Assembly: GCA_035610365.1 (NCBI GenBank)
Contig: CM069432.1
Span: 80,914,520-80,978,519 of the forward strand
Origin: Aquatica leii
Lineage: Eukaryota > Arthropoda > Insecta > Coleoptera > Lampyridae
Length of the DNA stretch: 64,000 nt
Reading direction: 5' to 3'
The notes below the pieces were generated by a model. It made no database searches, was not told the origin of the DNA, and saw only the letters and a program-made list of their open reading frames with translations. Positions 45,691 to 59,400 of this stretch are shown piece by piece (within the stretch, counting starts at the first letter, position 1; every line of letters starts with the position of its first letter). Made by a program: the position numbers and the translations under genes.

Positions 45691-48600
45691 ACCAAGTTAT
45701 AGTATGTTATGTTTAATAATCTGTTTATTAAATTAACTAGATAATAAAAATTAAATTATAGAGAATTTATCATTTAATTATTTAAAAAGTTTAAGATTTT
45801 GTATTAGGTTTTCAAATTCTCAATTACTTTTATATTGTATCTTGTTTTATAAAACAAATTAATTTTTTTTATTTGTCTTCAGAAAGGCATACAGTTATTA
45901 TCGTAATCTTCAGAATTATTTTTATAACCTATAATTAGTTAGTTTTTTCACAGTTAGTAGGTATGTGCACGTTTAATTTCATTATCAAAAAAAAAAAATA
46001 TTTTTACAATTTTTTTTATTCTGGATTTTTAATATGCTGTATAAAGCTGTTTACAGAATCAGATTTGGTATGTGTAAATTAGGAATTTTAATCAAAATGA
46101 CTTAATAAACACAATTAAATTGCGAAACTAGTTAAAAACATTATTCTTTCAAGAAATTATTTGTACATAAATATCTGAATAATTTAGTTTGTTGAAAAGG
46201 CGCATTTTTATTCTTAATGTTTACCGTGCACAGTTAAAAACTCCTTAACGCGAGTAAACACAACTACAAAAAGTTAATTGGTAAACATTCTAATCTTTTT
46301 TTATTCAATACAGCATTAAACACTGTTTAATTTATAAACTCTTGCTTTTCCGTGAATTCACTATTTATCTTGTAATGCGTTAATGGTATTTGCTTCTCTT
46401 TAATGACAGTTAGATAAAGTCTTTCCTCAGAAAGCAATTTTATATATTACAGCCAGCAAATTACGTACTAAATATTTAAATGTAAAGCAAGTTCTAATAA
46501 TACGGATTTATGCAATAATAATTTAGAAAGCTTTTGCAAGTGTAACAAAACTAACTTTATTAGGTATTTCTATAAATATAAATAGCTCATAAACGCTAGC
46601 TAACTCTAGCAAAAAATTAGCTAATTAATTTTTATCTTCAAAGGAGACAAGTTATGAATAGGTTTAAAAACTAAATAGTTAAGAATAACTTACTTATTGT
46701 GGTTATTTTAATAATTTTTTTTTTGTAACAAATAAGATAAGATAGAAATCGAGGTAACCGGATTTTTGGTTTTTGTCATCCTTTAAGCCAGATTTGGAGC
46801 AATCAATAACATTCCTTCTCTTTTCTAAAAATATTGTAACAGAATCGTTTTGAGTTGAACGATTATGTCTTCTATGGTGTCTAGATGGCGTGAGTGTATG
46901 TTAAATGCTGATGACGTGACGAACTGTTTGTAAGTTTTCGGTAGAAAAGAAGCAGATCATATGTCGTTTTTGTCGGGTCGTATTTAGCGTATTGCATGTC
47001 GTAGCAGTGCTAGTTACAACAAACTTGCTAAATCTGATCTTCTTGGTTTTTCTCGTAATTTAATATTGGTAAAAACGTGCTATTCTATTGTCGTACACTA
47101 GAAAAAAATTGTCTAGGCCAGAACACAATTCCATAAATTTTAAGAGTAACTTTAAATGAACTCTAAGATGAACGATTGGTTTTAGTGTAGTAGCAGCGCA
47201 AACCCACTAACACATGTGCATTGAGTTTGTGCTAATAATATTTGTTTGCGATAAGTTTTTTGATTTCTTTCACTTTAGAGTAGTCAACTGTAGAAACATC
47301 GTAGTAAGCCTACATGAAGTTTTTTTGAACATTGACCAAAGCAACAAGTCTTTGTTCATATAATATCACAATTGAAGAGTTGTACTCAAAAGTATTGAGT
47401 TTGATAATTTTGTCTGCTAGTATCGCTTTAAATTTTTAGTAATACTATTTACCTGGCAAATGTGGTACAAAACTATTAATTAAAAAGTGAACATTAGTTT
47501 TCTAATTAAGGTTCTAATAAATCCGGAAATACGAAAAAGCAAGGATACTGTAAAAAAATTGTTTCCAGTGCATCATGTGTCAAACTTACAATAAAAATAA
47601 ACAGTATTAGGATTAGCACAGTGTGCACTACACCAAGGTTTCTTTGACATAACTTTACGTTCTTGATTGGTTAAACTTGAGTCGTTTTAAAGAAGAGAGA
47701 TTACATAAAAATAGGTTGCAAAATCCAGTGGTGTGTATCATAATTGCAAAATATTTAAATATTAAATAGATACAGATAAAGAATTCGGAATAAATTTATT
47801 GTGATGCACATGCTTATCGTATCTATTAAATATGTTTAAAAAAGATACAAGTGACGATTTAGGTAAAAAAATGTTTTGAACAAATCTCTTTAAAAATTAT
47901 CTAAGAATGTACTTACACCGCAAATCTATTATTTTTTAAGAGTGCCTACTAATTTTTTTAAATAAACAATTGTACAATAAAAACAAGGCGTTAAGAAACT
48001 GAAATCCATGATGATTAGACTAGAGTAGTGTTCTCTAGTCTAATCACGGCTAAAGGGGCGGTATTTTACATAAATTCGTTTTTACGTCGAATCTCTCTTT
48101 AGCTGGTTATAGTTATAATAACACCGTGTAAACCGTGTTTATCCTATGGCAATTCGTGGATTAAATATAATTGGGTTTTTTGGTAAGAGAATGCAGTGTT
48201 GTATTGTACAGTATTTACATTTCCTGATAACTTTATAACTTAAAAGAAAATACGAAACAATTTAATACGACCAAAAGTTTTTATTAAATGTTATTTTAAA
48301 GATTTAAACAAATTCATTTTATTTTAAAATAAAAGTTCGCTTCTAATTAAATTTGAATGTTAATGATTTAAATATAATTTACACATAATCAAATATAACA
48401 ATAATGTTAATGTACTAATTTTACAAAAAAAAGTTATTTATATATTTTTGTACTTTTAATTCACAACTACGTTAAAAAAATGACTATTAAATTGTTGAAA
48501 ATTATCATAATTACCAAACGAAACACTGTGTTACAATATAAATTTATATAGTGCTGTTTGCATTGCCTACACTAATTTTTGATTCATTTTTAAAATTCAA

Positions 48601-50000
48601 TTTTATTATAACTGATAAGTAAATATGTAAATTTTACCTTGATTGGTGTCCGCTTTCTTCTATTCTCTTCCATTGAGAAGGAACGGTTTAGGCTTTTGCG
48701 CATACAAAAATTTTAACAGTTATCTCTGAATTTGATGAAAAGACCTTAATTAATTATTCCGATCAAAAAACTAGTAGGATTAATATTTATGCTATAATAA
48801 AATCATTTACTGTGATTTATTTACCGTCTAGATTAGGAAGAAAGAGGCAGACTAACTTTTCTCGTTTTTCAATTTTCGTTTTCAATTATTGCCCTTGTTG
48901 GATTGTGGACGTTTGGTTTATGGGGTTTAATGAAATGATTTAGTTGTACGTGGATTTATCACAATTAATAAGAATTTACATTAGGACCTTACTTGTAGTT
49001 ACAGTTATTTTTTGAAATGAATTACACCAATAAGTTTTAATTGCATTTTTTTGTCTTGTTTATTAATTGCAGTTTTAGAAGGAAATTAGCCTTCCTGGTG
49101 TTGATGGCTTAGGAAATCTTTTAAGTAGACCTGCTGCCATGAGAGTTAGAGATTTTTGTTCTTCTAGCCCGGCAACCTTTATTGTTCACCGTCTTCTCTA
49201 CATTACAACAAATTTTAGACGTTCTCAAAACTTTTTTTTTAATTTTACTTTATTTTACGTACTTCATTTTTCATCTATAACAGAGGTTCGCAACCCGTAA
49301 TAATTTTACTTTACCACAAAAGTGACCCTGCATAATCCCCGTGTGAATCTGAAAAACACAAAACTAGTGTATGTGTAATCAACCTAATTATTCAACTACC
49401 TAATTCGTATTTTTTGTTTAATTATAACAACACACATAAAAAAACAACTGTTTTTAACATATGGTAATTTTGTATGGTAGTATTTCAATTAAAAGCAATC
49501 AGCATTGACAACACTACATACATACATACATATTTGGTGACTTTAATTAAATATAAGTTTCGATTGTAAATGTTAAAATATTTCTGATATTACGTACTAA
49601 TTTGGTGCAATTTCTATTTTATGTTATTTGTTAGTGTATAAAAATTATTATAGATGTTGTTAGGTTTCTACGCAGGATGATGACTTGGATATAAGTATAA
49701 GTATAAGAATATCATTACTAAATTTTTAATGTTAAATAATTTCCTTTCCTAATTGTTTTAATGAAAAGTTTAAATTACTATTTATAGAGAGAAAAAATAC
49801 TGCGTTCATGTATTTTCTACAATTTTGCATTTTCCAGAACGGAAAAAACAGAAAAAATAAAATTATATTTAAAAAAAATGATGCCATGGAGATATAAAGC
49901 CAAACAAATTGCACTTACACTTAAGTGTTATTAAATTTCACTTATTTAATAAGTAATTATATAACCATAAAACGAATATTAGAGAACAGGATATTATTCT
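45691..50000. other. AT-rich, no gene supported
   Basis: It contains a perfect hairpin at 48013-48045 and an ACAT microsatellite at about 49515-49532. A coding-like stretch at about 46865-47070 (+ strand; SRWRECMLNADDVTN, then stops, then RSSASYNKLAKSDLLGFSRN) could be a decayed gene but matches nothing I recognise. Confidence 0.45.
48013..48045. other. Perfect 13-bp hairpin
   Basis: GATTAGACTAGAG, a 7-base loop TAGTGTT, then CTCTAGTCTAATC. Isolated, with no adjacent gene. Function unknown. Confidence 0.7.
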
Positions 50001-50195
50001 GATTATAAGCGACTTTCGGCTTAGACCGCGTCGTTAAACAATGCAAACGTCAGTTTGTTTGGGTTCACGAGCGACAATACGGTAAAGGCCAAGTTCTACT
50101 TCTTGTTTTGGCTCTCAAGGAAAGATTAAAATCCAGTCTAAAAAGTCTGGGTGCTTAACTACGACTCGGTCTAAGCCAAAAGTCGCTTAGAATCA
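50001..50195. mobile_element. MITE, copy 2 (about 195 bp)
   Basis: The termini are GATTATAAGCGACTTTCGGC with TTAGACCG, and the inverse CGGTCTAAGCC with AAAAGTCGCTTAGAATC. Its interior (TCTACTTCTTGTTTTGGCTC) is the reverse complement of the corresponding part of copy 1 at 24519-24731, so the two copies are inserted in opposite orientation. Confidence 0.83.
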
Positions 50196-50579
50196 TAAAC
50201 AAAATAACCACGAAAACTTAAGATTTTATAGGATATTTTTCATTTTAACAAACAACAAACGAAATTACAACAAAGATAGAAAATCATAGCAAATGTGTAA
50301 AAAAACTACTATTTACTGCTAAATAATGACCCAGTTTGTCGTAAAATTGCCGTCTAACATTTCATAATTGATATTGTACTATTTTGCTACTCCAGAATAG
50401 ATTTTGGCAAAAACATCGTTGGACGAAAAATTGGAAAATCTAGCAGACTACTTAATTGCACAATTTGAACTAACGACCTTATTGAAAAAACTATCATTTA
50501 AAAATTTGCGTATATCTCCACTGTTGTCTGCATGGCAAATATTCATCTAGAACTAAATTTCTTGGTTGTCTCTAGCAGA

Positions 50580-51060
50580 AGCTATATACATTTCCAACAA
50601 CTACAAAAAACGCTTTTCTTAGGTTTTTGTATAAGAAAAACAGTCCCATAATGACCTAATATTTCTACCCAAACATTATTTTTTGGGGATAGTCTTTTGT
50701 ACGTTTGTTTCATTATGCAATGTAAACGTGCATTTATTCGTAAACAAAGAATTTCGTAAAAGCTTTTTTTTAAATCTGCAAACCAGTTTTTTGCTATTTG
50801 CCTTAAACTTATATTGAGTTTTTTATATACTGCCGCCAAAACATTGGCGGTGTTGTCATTTTCTTTGTTTTAGTGTAAGTTCTAATCGTAATTATTACAT
50901 TTACAATTACTTACTATTGTGCCTGTAGTTGTATTATTCTCTCAATTGTTGTACTACTTGCAATCTGCTGGTTTGGATATTTTACACCAAACAAGGCCCT
51001 TACTTGACAAGCACTTATCATTTCCACTTTTTCTTGCGTTAAATACATTTTAAGAAAAAC
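50580..51060 (-). pseudogene. DUF4817-type (IS630/Tc1-like) transposase relic
   Basis: The minus strand starts MYLTQEKVEMISACQVRALF at about 51049, then YPNQQIASSTTIERII, resembling the DUF4817 helix-turn-helix of arthropod mobile genes. After a break it continues NVLAAVYKKLNISLRQIAKN (about 50850-50790), which matches the second helical segment of the same proteins, and a decayed tail to 50582. No DDE catalytic segment is intact. Confidence 0.62.
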
Positions 51061-51352
51061 AGAATTTAATGATCAATTATAAACGTGAAACAGAAATGAC
51101 ATTGAATGTAAATACATTTGTTTTTATAATTGCATGGCATCCCAGATTTTTTAAAAATACAATTTTTATTTCTTTCATATTTTGATTCTGGGAAATGGAA
51201 AATGGTAAAAAATAGTATAGTTGAATACAGTTTTTTTTTTCTTTACAAAATATTAATTTCCACTTTTTTCCTAAAATAATTAAGATAGCAAATAATTCAA
51301 CCTTAAATATTTAGCAAATCCTTATGACGCGTTTTTCAAGTCACTACTTGGT

Positions 51353-52331
51353 ATATATGAATCGTATAGATGCAAAGTGCGACATGTCTAAATAAACAAA
51401 ATTGGAGAAAAACACAAAAAACTTATAAAAGCAAAATGGTTAAGATAACATAGTAAGAATTTGTTTAAACCTAATTATATTGTATTTGGCAACTTATATT
51501 ATATGTTCAAAAAATCTTCAGGCTACGGTTTTTGAGGAAAAATTAAAACAAATATGAACATGTCGCACTTTGTAACTGAATGAAAAAAAATGTTTTACCC
51601 AATTTATTTACATGCAATTATGAAACTGTGACTGAAAACTAGTAATTAAACACAAAGGTAATTTTACAACTCATAGCTTTATTCAGTTGTATTAGTATCT
51701 TGACTTTCTTGTTCTTCTTTCTGGTATTTTTGAATGGTGCTTATGATCATTATTTTGAAATGAAGTTGTAAAATAGCACAATGATCTGTCTTTACTCTAG
51801 CCAGAACCATAATATGACGCTAGTAAACTTGAGATACTTTTTATTTTTTCTGTTTTTTAGGAACAACCAGTTCCAATCCTTAAGGCATTATTAGCTTTAA
51901 ATATTTTCTTTGTTTACATATCTTTCTACCTGCTCCAACGTCACTGCAATAAAATGGTTTTTCTCGAACTAAATTTTACTTTAAGATTTAGAGGCACACT
52001 TTCTAAGATCTCTCTCAAAAGGCAAGAAGTTACCTGTGTGTTTATGTAAATCATGCTCGTTATCAGGCGAGTAATCATATGATATTATATGTTCAGTGCA
52101 TTGGCTCTGGTAGACATATCGCACTTTGCATGTAATTTGTGCTTGGACATGTCGCACTTTGAATTTCATGGTACTTTTTACAGACGGATCGCTACACTAT
52201 ATGTCGCACTTTGAAACTGAAATACGTTTAAAAAGCTGCAAATTTAAGTGAAGAATACATAAAATTAAATAACTTGTTTTTTTTTTTTAATTTGTGACTT
52301 GCCGCACTTTGCATCTATACGCCTCATATAT
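51353..52331. mobile_element. Inverted-repeat element with reiterated TGTCGCACTTTG motif
   Basis: The termini pair as ATATATGA-NN-CGTATAGATGCAAAGTGCG at the left and CGCACTTTGCATCTATACG-NN-TCATATAT at the right. The 12-bp motif TGTCGCACTTTG (allowing one or two changes) occurs at 51373-51384 (inverse), 51561-51572, 52117-52128, 52150-52161, 52202-52213 and 52300-52311. Such subterminal repeats usually bind the transposase of DNA transposons. The 62-codon open frame at 51981-52169 crosses the motifs and has no family match, so the element is probably non-autonomous. Confidence 0.75.
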
Positions 52332-55300
52332 TGGTTATGTATTATTTTAAAATTTGAGCTCTGGGAAAAATAAAAACCACACTTATTTTCCAATACCTAT
52401 ATGTAGATTTATTCTTTTGAACTTAATCATATTAGGAATGTGAGCAAGTGAATATAATATATAATCAAAAAATGTCTGCCAAACAAATTCTTTAGTTAAA
52501 GCTTTAAATATTGTACTTCTCGGTTTTCCCTTGATAAATGTCTGTTTTAATAATTATGCACGTGGTGATTTGTAATGAACTTGTCAGCCATTAACAACTT
52601 ACAAATTAGATAATAATTTTACTTAATGCTACGATAGCAAAATATTTTAAATATGTCAATTGTCGAAATTAATAATTGTCACTGATATATCTTGATATTA
52701 GAAATTCAGGTGCGATAAGTGCACGGAGATCACAAATAATATAATTGATATAGGTATCTCATAATACGGCAATTTTTGTACTTTTAGGTGATTTAGATTG
52801 ATTTGGTGACAAGACTAATTCATTTGTTTCCTTAGGTCTCTGTAGCGACTGTTCTGAATTTTGGTTTATTGATTTTATCTTTGGTAACCAATAAAAATAA
52901 CACTTACAATATGTGCGAGTCAATTAATAAATTTATATTTTGAGATCGTTACACCTAGATGAACGAACATGTTGCAACTGCATAATTTCGCTTGTAATGT
53001 AGATATGCTAAAGTTGACTATTTAAGAATTTTGAAAAACAGTACCGATTATGCATCAAGAAAGAACAATTTTAAAATGAGATCACTACTAAATAGATCAC
53101 CTACTCTTTTGAAACTACTTGTCTTAAAGAACTGCATTTAAACTAAACTAAAGATGTTAACGTAAATAAAGTATCAACTGTTACAATTTTTCATTTAATT
53201 ATTTAAAAACCGTTGCTGTAAATAAATATAATATTCATGGATAACCAAAACTTATAAGTGGGTAGACGTAATGCAAAACTATAAATTCAATTCCATTACA
53301 ATATTCTGCTTAATTACAAAATAACAAACTATAGTGTCAAGATTATTATATGTGTTTTTTAAATTATATTTACAATTTAAATAGTTTATTACACATAAAG
53401 CCAACAGAATCAAATTTAAGATTTATTGATTTGGCTGGAAATAATTAAACAATAATAAAACATAATATTTATAGATAATGTATTTGTTTACTTATTTTTG
53501 TAGCATATATACTGAAGGAATATTATTATTATATTAAATAGTGATACCTACCACCATTTATAAAAATTAATTTTCATAAAAGATAGATTGAAGTTTTAAA
53601 ACAGTTTAATTAACGTAAAAATTTTTACTTTAGCAAAAAATTAAAAAGTTACTTCTGAAATGTAACGACACAATTGAGACTTAATCTAAACCACATAAGC
53701 GGTTTTACGTATTAAAAATCAGAAAGTTTACTTCTGAAAATTACGCTATTTACTATATCTGTTTCTAGAAAATAGGTCAACCAGAAACTTATTCTACTGT
53801 TTAAATTTAATCTTTGTTTAAAGCTGTTTTTATATTATTTGGTTGGGTCTATTATTTTAGATTTATATAATTATTAATGATAAATATATTTAGCTATTAA
53901 ATAAATAGTGACGTATTCAATTCAAACAGTTTAAGTTATAGAAATAGGTATCATCAAGACTACCGCATTAGTACATATAGAGCAAAAAAATAGTTTGTAA
54001 ATTAAATGTTTTAGAGTATAAATATATTTGAGAGAAACTAAGTTCAAAGTAATTAAAATAAAATTAAAGCAATGATTTAAAATTAAGACTAGATTTAGCC
54101 TTACAGTTTTTTGAACTGCATGAAGAGGACAATTGTCTTTTATGTACTTTCAATAAGTGTTTTCGTATACTATTGCTCTGTATTACACTATAATATAAAA
54201 ACAATCAATTTGCACAATGTCACTATTTTGTTAAAAATTTGTTTGGTTTCGTAGCTTATACTTAATAAAACTGCACGTTTAGAAAATAATCATAAGCACT
54301 TTGTACTTACGTTATGATAAACAACAGAAGATAAGTATTACAAAAACAATGGCGTGTATGTGTTACAATAATAGTGCAGATCACTTGTTCATACATTAAA
54401 AAATTAAATATTTGAAACTAATTTTTCACTTTATCTTGCATTTTCTAAACGCAAATGTTCGTTAGAAAAAGATTAAAACAATTGTTAGTTCAAATAATAA
54501 TATAAGAAAAGCGTTACATACCAACATTGAATTTGTCGAAAAACATTGTTATTGTTAATGTTAACATTGTTAACAATTCAGGCTTTGGCATAGATTTTTC
54601 AATTTACTAACAAAATGTTATATTTTTCAAACTAATTCGGCTTATATATACTATAACATTTTTACTTAAAATTAATATATTTAAAAAAATAAAAGAAGTA
54701 AATAATTTTGCATATAGTTAAAACACATAAATTATGCTAACCTTGTTTTAAATCAATGTCTAAAAATCAAGAATTAGATAATAATAACACGTATAACTTG
54801 TAATTTAAACGTAGCCAATTCACATAAAGTAAATATAAAATTTTAACATATGCGTTATTACCCAATTTTGATTAGAAGAAAGAATCAGTAAAATGTTTTC
54901 GATATTACCAACACCTAGTTTTAAATTTAGGTTGTTCGTTTTTTTTGTAACTTGTTCTTCTTGTTTCACACTTGTTAACAATGACTTTTATTCTTTACTT
55001 ATTATATAATATACTGTTTCTCATCAAACGTTAGTTTCTTAACACAAGCAAATGTCTGTTCTATATCCATCTTTCATCGAGAAACACAAATTGTGAAAAC
55101 AAATTCTTACGCATATTTTTAAATTGAAGCATATTTAAATTGTAATAAAAGTAATAAAAATTAGGATATGTAAAGATATTAATCTTAACAACTAAAGTTA
55201 TAATTTTCATAAGAAGAGTCGAAAATAAATCATAACATAACGAACCTTAATAAGACGCGAAGCTGCACGGCCGAGCGTTGCATGTTAGTGAGTTATGCTA

Positions 55301-57869
55301 CGATACTTTTGACGAGAGTAACATAAATTATTTTTTGTGTTGCCTTTTGTCAAATTACATTTTTTTTTTAATTTAAAAATTACTATAAATATAATGTTAG
55401 TACTACCTTTACTAAATCGGTCAAATTTGACAATAACTTTAACATCATTTTTTTTCAATTTTAACTGAATTTTAAGATTTTTTAAATGACTTTTCCACCT
55501 GTCGCATACTCGTTCTAATATAATAATTGACTTTGAATACTTAGCTTTAAGAGGATTTCTAATTTTCATTTTGCCCTCTAGAGCTTTTTTTCGCCCATTA
55601 CGTAACTACACTAACGAACAAATATTAACGTTTCCGAGGTTGGCAGCACACAAAAATTAATACGTAATTGTAAATGTTGTTAAATGAACATATTGTAACG
55701 TAAAGTAAAAATAAAAATGTAAAGAATAACAAAACACAAGCTGACATACACAGCAAAAGTATCACGGTGTAACTTTTAACACCAAAGTATAGTGCGAATA
55801 TGGTGTACTTTTGGTATACTTCTGGAGTGTAAAGTAACACAATTTGTGTTAAAGATAGAATAAATGTACACTGCATCAAACAAATTTTTTGTTTTGCGAT
55901 ACTGAGCGGTATTTCTAAGCGAATGATATTTAACAATATTCTTTATTAAACAATTACAAGTTTGCAAATTATACAACGATCATGTGTAACGTTTTAAATT
56001 TAGATTCTCAAACTCATTATCTCTACAATTTTTTGTACAAAAAAAAAGTTGTTGCTTTTATTGTCATTGATCAGAAATAGTGCTACTTTGCCCATTTTGA
56101 CAAAGTAAAAATTGTTTGTTTGTCTTTCATCTATCTTTGTCATATAAACATTCTAGGATATAATAAATAAGGACAGAACCTTTATAATTTTAAATGCATT
56201 TTAAGCAGTAGCACAAGTATTTTACATGATTAAGTTCTTATTAGGTAAAATTGTTTATTTATGAAGAAAGCAAAAAATGAATATTCTGAAGAGTTGTAGA
56301 TTCTGACCTGAGGGAAACGTCCCTAAAGTTCTGCCATCTTATTGACCAAATTAGTTTGTATAACTCTAAACAACCAAAAAATATAGTGTAGAAGACGTAG
56401 TTCTCTCAATTAAGTTTTAAACGGTTAGTAAATCAAACTAAAAAGTTATATATACAAATGATTTTCTTACTGACGTTAAATCTCAAATACTCAAATTCAT
56501 TACAAAGAAAGTACTGGTGATTATTTGAGGTACGTCATAACATAAAAATGATGTAATAAAAACGCGATATAGTTGGCTGTGTTGAATATTCACTAGAGTA
56601 AGCACTACTTCATAAGTACTACAAAATTAGTGTTTATGTTACAAAACGAAAAATAGTTTTAAAATCAGAACCTTTATTGAACCCAAAAGTTTAGAAATTT
56701 TAGCCGTAACCTTTATTATTTATTAGTTTAGAACCAGAATTGAATCCCATATGTTGAGAGAAGCAAAAATATTACTAGAAGACAAACCTTTATTTTATAA
56801 AGATTTTGGTCCCTGAAACTATCAAGCCATATATGTACAAGAGAAGTAAAGAATAGCAGTTATAGGCACTCTCGCTAGATTGTGCTATTTAACTTACACC
56901 TTGTTTGTTATCTAATCATTTTTATCAATGATCAAAATATTACAAATCGTCATGGAGTTTGGAGTTTATTGTTAAGTTTGTTTGTTTCTTCTAAGACTTA
57001 CAAGTTTTAGTTAAACAACTTTGATTTTGGTTTAGGTTGAGAGCTGCCCAGTGTAATAAAGTAAGAGTCCAATTTAGTTATAGTTGAATAATACAAATAA
57101 CTGAATATTACACAATGACGATGTAAAATTACACGGCCCCTAAATTAAAATTAACCATAACTCTTAATAGATAATCGCTAAGGCAGAGTATGATTATAGA
57201 CACAGTTATGGTGTTAATTTGTGTAGCGTAGTGTAAATTATTTTATACTGTGTAGTGTCAAAAACTATCGTAAATTAAAACTGCTTAGAACACAATTTTA
57301 GATTTCATACCAACCTAAACAGTCCTTGCCCACTATTAAATTGAGTTATAAGACATATAATCAAAAAAAATTAAATATTGGTATACTGTTAAAAATAATT
57401 CATTGATTAATATTATACAAAAGTAGTAATTTTCTTACATTGAAAAATTATCAATTTTATTTGTTAAGTGCTGGTACTAATACGTTATTTTATGACGTGC
57501 ATTGGTTCATTCCGTAATTTCAATATAAATAATATATTAACTTAAAAATAATTGCAGAGATATATATTGTATAGCAATGCTATTAACTTAACATTTTGAC
57601 AACAATATAAATAAAACCAAACGCAACACCTTTAAAATTGATTTTTAAATTTAAATGTTTAAACTTTTTTAATACTTTAATACATTACATTAAACTAAAA
57701 AGAAGTTTATTAATCTGTATCAAGAATTTTCCTTTTTTTATTTATACGTATTTTTATAAAGTAAAAGTAGTAATAAAAAGAAAATGTACATGTTATCATG
57801 TATAAAAGATACTTTTCATTAAAAAAAGATAAGAGTAGGTTGATTTAAGTAGATCTTAGACTATAATAC
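52332..57869. other. AT-rich, nothing firmly recognised
   Basis: Open frames at 55285-55569 and 55625-55936 (minus) are low-complexity and unrecognised. GTAACTACACTAACGAACAAA at about 55602 recurs in inverse at about 60385-60404, suggesting a dispersed repeat. Confidence 0.45.
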
Positions 57870-57974
57870 CACGGCCGCAGTCTATACTAACATGAGAACG
57901 TCTTCCGGGTTTGGACCGTGTCATTGTTGTAACCGAAGTTGTTAACGTTTCGCCCACTTTCGTAAAAAGCCTAA

Positions 57975-58415
57975 TCAGGGCGTCAGAAAAATCGAAGAAC
58001 TCAAACAAGCAACCGAATCTAACAAACAACCTTTACAGAGAGGGGAGGGGGATAGTTCGAAACCATGATTACAATTGAAGTTATTAGGATGTTTGATCAT
58101 TTCTATGCTTTCTCGGAATTTCCTGTTAAAAAAGAATTGAGATTTGGTAATCACTGAAACGTTATCAATTTCTATCTTGTGACTTGTAGTAAAATGATTT
58201 TCAGCAACCGCAGACTTAAAAATATGTCTTTTTTGTATACAACGATAATATTCTGAAATGGGAGTAAGGACGGAACGATTGATTTCACCAATGTAGACTA
58301 AACCACATGAACAAGGTATTTGGTATACACCTTGAGATGAAAGTGTAGGGAAATTATCTTTGGAAGAAGGAAGAATCTGAGAGATTGTGCCTGTCGAGTT
58401 CAATATGGGTTTCAT
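57975..58415 (-). pseudogene. Penelope-like element: GIY-YIG endonuclease part
   Basis: 146 open codons. Residues 30-45 read GVYQIPCSCGLVYIGE, the GIY-YIG core with the CxC typical of Penelope-like elements, followed by NRSVLTPISEYYRCI and FKSAVAENHFTTSHKI. The Arg usually found after the core is replaced by Pro (TPISEYY). The C-terminal tail is variable. It lies downstream of RT in another frame. Confidence 0.87.
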
Positions 58416-58549
58416 ACCATTCTTTCAAAAAAGTTTCCCTATTTGATCTGTAACCTTGTGAATGTAGGGTAAAAAATCAGATCAAGTAAGTGGATGTAGA
58501 CGACGGTTAATAACTGTATGAATATCTTGCTTCATATAACCATTTTTCA

Positions 58550-59400
58550 CTAAGGTACTAGTAAGATGACGGCGTCTAGATTCTCAGGTTGGCAAATAGA
58601 AAAAGCACGATAAACTAAAAATTCAATAACAAAACGTTTCTGTGCAGAATGATGATAAGACGAAGCATGAAGATATTTGTCCGTATCGGTAAGATAAACA
58701 AAATGACTCAGAAGTCCGGCGGACTTACGAGTCATAAGAACGTCGAGAAATGGGAGAGAACCATACTCTTGATTTCTATAGTAAATTTGATATCTAAGTG
58801 TTCATTGTTAAGATGATCAAGAAACTTAGACAATAATTTAAGATGACCATGAGACCAAACAATAAAGGTGTCGTCAACATACCTAAACCAAACTTTAGGT
58901 TTTAATATTGATGATTCCAAAACAACTGTTTCAAAAGATTCCATTAATATGTTAGTTACAATAGGTTATAGAGAAGAACCCATAGCAGAACCAGAAACCG
59001 GTTCGTAGAACTTATCAAATTGGAAGTAAGTGAAGGATAAACAATAAGAAGAACCAAACTCAAGCTCTTGCCATGTTGAGACAAAATCTGTTCGATGATA
59101 ATAAACGAATATTTAATAGGAACTTTAGTAAAAAGTAAAGTGGCATCAAAGCGAATACTTTGTTTGTAAACTTTGGGTAGTCCGTATTGACGAGGTGGCT
59201 TAGCATCTGAAGGGGTAAGTCGATGTTTAGTTTCAGGAGGTAGATTAAAAGATTTGATGATTTGGCTGACCTCACGTTTAATCCTCGAAGTCAGATTACG
59301 AGTTAGAAGAGCTTTCGCAACATAATCAATTTGATTCAAAACAACAGTAGCGTTGCCTTTGTCGGTTGAAAGAACAATAATATGAGGGTTTCTACAAAAA
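58550..59400 (-). pseudogene. Penelope-like element: reverse transcriptase part
   Basis: Fragments in order: VLSTDKGNATVVLNQIDYV (about 59375-59320), SDAKPPRQYGLPKVYKQSIR (within 58956-59339), then WFRYVDDTFIVWSHGH (58732-58944), where YVDD is the catalytic box. At least three frame breaks. Upstream, 59411-59900 probably holds the N-terminal part (an open piece at 59411-59593 with HILDPIPIYTGKIR), also broken. Confidence 0.87.

Noticed and set aside
51981-52169. 62-codon minus-strand frame with repeated KVRHV/KVRYV
   Set aside because: The apparent peptide repeat is produced by the reiterated TGTCGCACTTTG DNA motif of the surrounding element.
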